Source: Pigmentiphaga litoralis (lineage in GTDB: Bacteria > Pseudomonadota > Gammaproteobacteria > Burkholderiales > Burkholderiaceae_B). Taken from it: a DNA stretch of 64,000 bases. Positions 61,452 to 64,000 of this stretch are shown here, in pieces (position 1 is the first letter of the stretch; every line of letters begins with the position of its first letter). The notes below the pieces were generated by a model, which had not been told where the DNA came from, ran no database searches, and worked only from the letters and a program-made list of their open reading frames with translations. The stretch spans positions 434,001 through 498,000 of the forward strand of contig NZ_JACCBP010000001.1 in the NCBI RefSeq assembly GCF_013408655.1, in the 5' to 3' direction. The position numbers were made by a program, and so were the translations under genes.

Positions 61452-62024
61452 ATGGCGAACCAGCAAGCAGGAACTGGCAAGGCGTTGCGGATGATCAAGA
61501 AGTACCCGAACCGCCGACTGTACGACACGCAGACCAGTACCTACATCACGCTGGCCGATGTGAAGCAGCTGGTGCTCGAAAACGCCGAATTCCAGGTGAT
61601 CGACGCCAAGTCGAACGACGACCTGACCCGCAGCATCTTGCTGCAGATCATTCTTGAAGAAGAGACGGCCGGCGCGCCGATGTTTACGGCGACCATGCTG
61701 TCGCAGATCATTCGCTTCTACGGTCATGCCATGCAGGGCATCATGGGCTCGTACCTGGAACAGAATATCCAGGCCTTCATGGAAATCCAGAACAAGGTCG
61801 GCGAGCAGTCCAAGGGTCTGTACGGCAATCAGTTCGGCCCCGAAGCCTGGGCGCAGTTCATGAACGTCCAGACGCCAATGATCAAGAGCATGATGAGCAA
61901 CTACATCGACCAGAGCAAGAATCTGTTCGTGCAGATGCAGGATCAGATGCAGAACCAGACCAAGTCGATGTTCACCGCGTTTCCGTTCACGGTACCGCCG
62001 GTGGACGGCAAGGACCGGAAGTAA
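61452..62024 (+). CDS. phaR: polyhydroxyalkanoate synthesis repressor PhaR
   Basis: A 190-residue regulator that represses phasin and pha genes until polymer is present. The N-terminal DNA-binding PHB/PHA accumulation regulator domain reads MIKKYPNRRLYDTQTSTYIT then LADVKQLVLENAEFQVIDAK. A second helical polymer-sensing region (about 70-135) follows. The Gln/Met-rich tail (SKNLFVQMQDQMQNQTKSMF) is typical. It is the third gene after phaC and phaB. Confidence 0.95.
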   Translation: MANQQAGTGKALRMIKKYPNRRLYDTQTSTYITLADVKQLVLENAEFQVIDAKSNDDLTRSILLQIILEEETAGAPMFTATMLSQIIRFYGHAMQGIMGSYLEQNIQAFMEIQNKVGEQSKGLYGNQFGPEAWAQFMNVQTPMIKSMMSNYIDQSKNLFVQMQDQMQNQTKSMFTAFPFTVPPVDGKDRK

Positions 62025-62206
62025 TCAGTCGGTCGTAGGTGGCTACGCGCGGCAGCCGTACGTGGGCTGACGGCGGGCCACGCTGCAAAACCGGTAAACT
62101 CGCGGCCTGATCCTTTCCGGCCGCCGTCACGACGCTGCGGCACATCATGTCGCGCGTGTCTGCATTGCCCCCTTTTGACGTTTCCCGGCCGCTGCGGCGG
62201 CCTGGC

Positions 62207-62258
62207 CGCCGTGCGGCATTGGCGCGGGGCGGGCGGTGCGCGCCAATGCCGCACGGCG
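62207..62258. repeat. perfect 20-bp inverted repeat upstream of dusC
   Basis: CGCCGTGCGGCATTGGCGCG (62207-62226) has its exact reverse complement at 62239-62258 across a 12-base loop. No T-run follows. It lies in the 325-bp gap between phaR and dusC, where no confident gene is visible, and runs directly into the 12-bp repeats. Confidence 0.85.
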
Positions 62259-62328
62259 TTACGTCCCACGTCACGCCCGACGTCACGTCCCACGTCACGT
62301 CCCCTATCACTTCCCCTATCACGCCCCG
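62257..62328. repeat. six tandem 12-bp repeats directly upstream of dusC
   Basis: Units of the form CGTCACGTCCCA at 62257, 62269, 62281, 62293, 62305 and 62317 (12-bp period, 1-3 changes each; the last two begin TATCAC). They end 21 bp before the dusC start and are a multiple of three long, so every frame stays open through them. Confidence 0.8.
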
Positions 62329-62349
62329 CCTCCCTGGCAAGGCCTGCCC

Positions 62350-63336
62350 ATGAGCCGGCTCGTGCTTGCGCCCATGGAAGGGCTGGCCGATTACGTCATG
62401 CGCGACATGCTGACGCGGCAGGGCGGGCTGGACGGGTGCGTGTCCGAATTCGTGCGGGTGGTCGGGTCCTTGCTGCCGCTGCGTGTGTATGAAAGGGACA
62501 CCCCGGAAGTGCTGCACGGCGCGTTCACCCCCAGCGGCACGCCCATGGTGATCCAGCTGCTGGGCAGCGATCCGGAATGGATGGGCATCAACGCGGCGCA
62601 GGCCGCGCGGGTGTCACCGCACGGGATCGACCTGAATTTCGGCTGCCCGGCCAAGGTGGTCAACCGGCACGGCGGCGGCGCCATGCTGCTGGCGCATCCT
62701 GAACAGTTGCACGCCATCGTGTCGAGCGTTCGCGCCGCCGTCCCGGCAAGCATTCGCGTCACCGCCAAGATGCGGCTGGGCGTGACCGACAAGGCGCTGG
62801 CGCTGGATTGCGCGCGGGCCCTGGCGGAAGGCGGCGCGGCGTCGCTGGTTGTCCATGCGCGCACGCGTGATGAAGGCTACCGGCCGCCTGCGCACTGGGA
62901 ATGGATTGCACGCATCGACGACGCCGTGGATGTGCCGGTCACCGCCAACGGCGATGTGTGGACCGTGGAAGACTGGGCGCGTTGCCGTGCTGTCAGTGGC
63001 TGCGACGACGTGATGATCGGGCGGGGGGCGGTAGCCGACCCGTTCCTGGCCCTGCGCATTCGCGGGCAGGCCGACCCGATGCCGCAGGCATCGGAATGGC
63101 CGATCGTGCTGGGGCAGTTGCTCGAGTACCTGAACAAGCTGCAGACGCGCGTGGCATCGCGCCATGAACATGGGCGGGTCAAGATGTGGCTGACGCACCT
63201 GAAGCGGACGTGGCCCCAGGCCGGCGAACTGCATGAATCGCTGCGGCGGGTGCATGACGCGCAAGAAATCCGCAGCCGGATCGAACAGGCTGGGGCCGTG
63301 TTCGGCGCGGAAGCGTTCGAGGCTGCGCTGCAGTAA
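62350..63336 (+). CDS. dusC: tRNA-dihydrouridine(16) synthase
   Basis: A 328-residue FMN enzyme reducing a uridine in the tRNA D-loop. It shows a TIM-barrel start (RLVLAPMEGLADYVMRDMLT), the active-site cysteine in DLNFGCPAKVVNRHGGGA, TAKMRLG, VVHARTRDEGYRPPAHWEWI, ANGDVWTVEDW and IGRGAVADP, then the C-terminal helical domain. The PMEGLAD start and overall length fit the DusC subfamily. The ATG at 62350 has AAGG 7 nt upstream. The frame extends upstream through the 12-bp repeats, but that part is low-complexity and lacks family features. Confidence 0.9.
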   Translation: MSRLVLAPMEGLADYVMRDMLTRQGGLDGCVSEFVRVVGSLLPLRVYERDTPEVLHGAFTPSGTPMVIQLLGSDPEWMGINAAQAARVSPHGIDLNFGCPAKVVNRHGGGAMLLAHPEQLHAIVSSVRAAVPASIRVTAKMRLGVTDKALALDCARALAEGGAASLVVHARTRDEGYRPPAHWEWIARIDDAVDVPVTANGDVWTVEDWARCRAVSGCDDVMIGRGAVADPFLALRIRGQADPMPQASEWPIVLGQLLEYLNKLQTRVASRHEHGRVKMWLTHLKRTWPQAGELHESLRRVHDAQEIRSRIEQAGAVFGAEAFEAALQ

Positions 63337-63599
63337 ATTGGCGCAGGTTGAGGTCGGCAATGTCGCAGGGCGGCTTGGCCCTATGGTGGCGTTGCGGGGA
63401 GGTGGCGCTGCATCAGAGCGGCATGGATCGAGGCCGTTTGCGCCAGAGCCTTCCCGACATGGCGCCCGAGGTTTCGCCGGGTCAGGTGGGGCGACCGCGC
63501 CACATCCAGCCCGGCAAAATGCGCCAACCCGGTAAGTACCTGTAAAATGCCGGGTTCCCCTCTTATCGGCCGCCAGGACAAACCCTGTCGGCACGCCAG

Positions 63600-64000
63600 A
63601 TGTCCCTCGTACTGCAAGAAAACCTCGCTTCGCTGCCTGATGCTTCCAAGACGGCGGCCGGGCTGCCTGCTTCCGGTCTGCCTTCGTCCTTGCTGCCGAC
63701 CGACGGCCTGCCGGCATCGGCGCTGCCGGGCGGCGTGTCGCCCAAGATCGGCTTTGTCAGCCTGGGCTGTCCCAAGGCCGGGTCCGACGCCGAAAGCATC
63801 TTGACCCAGCTGCGGTCGGAAGGCTACGACACGTCCAAGACCTACGAAGACGCCGACCTAGTCATCGTCAACACCTGTGGATTCATCGATGACGCCGTCC
63901 GCGAAAGCCTGGACGCCATCGGCGAGGCCCTGCAGGCCAACGGCAAGGTGATCGTGACGGGTTGCCTGGGCGCCAAGGAAGAGGGGGGCGAGAACGTGGT
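63600..64000 (+). CDS. rimO: ribosomal protein S12 methylthiotransferase RimO (5' part)
   Basis: The first 133 codons of a radical-SAM methylthiotransferase that modifies an aspartate of ribosomal protein S12. After a Leu/Ala/Pro-rich N-terminal extension of about 45 residues comes the UPF0004 domain: [40 protein letters not shown] and [13 protein letters not shown], whose three cysteines bind the auxiliary [4Fe-4S] cluster. The ATG at 63600 is used. The radical-SAM and TRAM domains lie beyond the window. The 263-bp gap after dusC shows no other gene. Confidence 0.9.
   Translation, partial: MSLVLQENLASLPDASKTAAGLPASGLPSSLLPTDGLPASALPGGVSPKIGFVSLGCPKAGSDAESILTQLRSEGYDTSKTYEDADLVIVNTCGFIDDAVRESLDAIGEALQANGKVIVTGCLGAKEEGGENV

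Noticed and set aside
62257..62328. A short-spaced repeat array considered as CRISPR
   Set aside because: Twelve-bp units without spacers and no cas genes nearby; it is a minisatellite. The same applies to 58291-58341.

Overview
The window reads as chromosome of a high-GC betaproteobacterium of the order Burkholderiales, most likely family Alcaligenaceae (Bordetella/Achromobacter/Pigmentiphaga side). The reasons are the gene order gntR-sdhCDAB-sdhE-gltA-odhA-odhB-lpdA next to mdh, three Bug/TctC-type periplasmic binding proteins, and the phaC-phaB-phaR set. The genus is an inference; no rRNA or tRNA gene is visible.

Layout. (1) 1-13.3 kb: a TCA-cycle superoperon. mdh (3' end outside the window) diverges from a GntR/UTRA regulator across a 28-bp near-perfect palindrome. 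Then come succinate dehydrogenase (sdhCDAB) with its flavinylation factor sdhE, citrate synthase, a terminator, and the 2-oxoglutarate dehydrogenase genes odhA, odhB and lpdA. (2) 13.3-21.5 kb: a tightly packed minus-strand catabolic operon for an unidentified acid: acyl-CoA ligase, acyl-CoA dehydrogenase, MaoC hydratase, dienelactone hydrolase, muconate-cycloisomerase-like enzyme, citrate-synthase/citryl-CoA-lyase-like protein and two Bug proteins, with a divergent LysR regulator. (3) 22.7-38.3 kb: two tandem hybrid histidine kinases and an RcsB/NarL-type response regulator. They face a chaperone-usher fimbrial operon (pilin, chaperone, usher, three paralogous adhesin-like subunits) that has a receiver-HPt protein inserted between two adhesin genes. 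A membrane PAS-GGDEF-EAL protein diverges from the pilin. Together these look like a dedicated, distributed phosphorelay plus c-di-GMP control of one fimbria. (4) 38.4-43.5 kb: a periplasmic copper-handling cluster (His-rich protein, small exported protein, TolC-like lipoprotein, Tat-exported multicopper oxidase, cupredoxin, CusF-like protein). (5) 43.6-49.2 kb: a Rieske oxygenase behind a candidate sigma-54 promoter, a MITE-like inverted-repeat element, zapE, a DUF3053-like lipoprotein, and a flavin reductase/Bug pair. (6) 49.2-64 kb: mostly core genes: tex, a lipoprotein, a DUF465 protein, a DinG/YoaA helicase, bamD, rluD, pgeF, phaC-phaB-phaR, dusC and the start of rimO. Short tandem and inverted repeats are frequent in the last 7 kb.

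The most notable unit is the fimbria and phosphorelay region. The hybrid kinases end in a receiver and have no HPt. The missing HPt domain is supplied by a gene inside the presumed target operon, and the RcsB-like DNA-binding regulator lies directly behind the kinases. This is read from domain content and gene order, not from any search.
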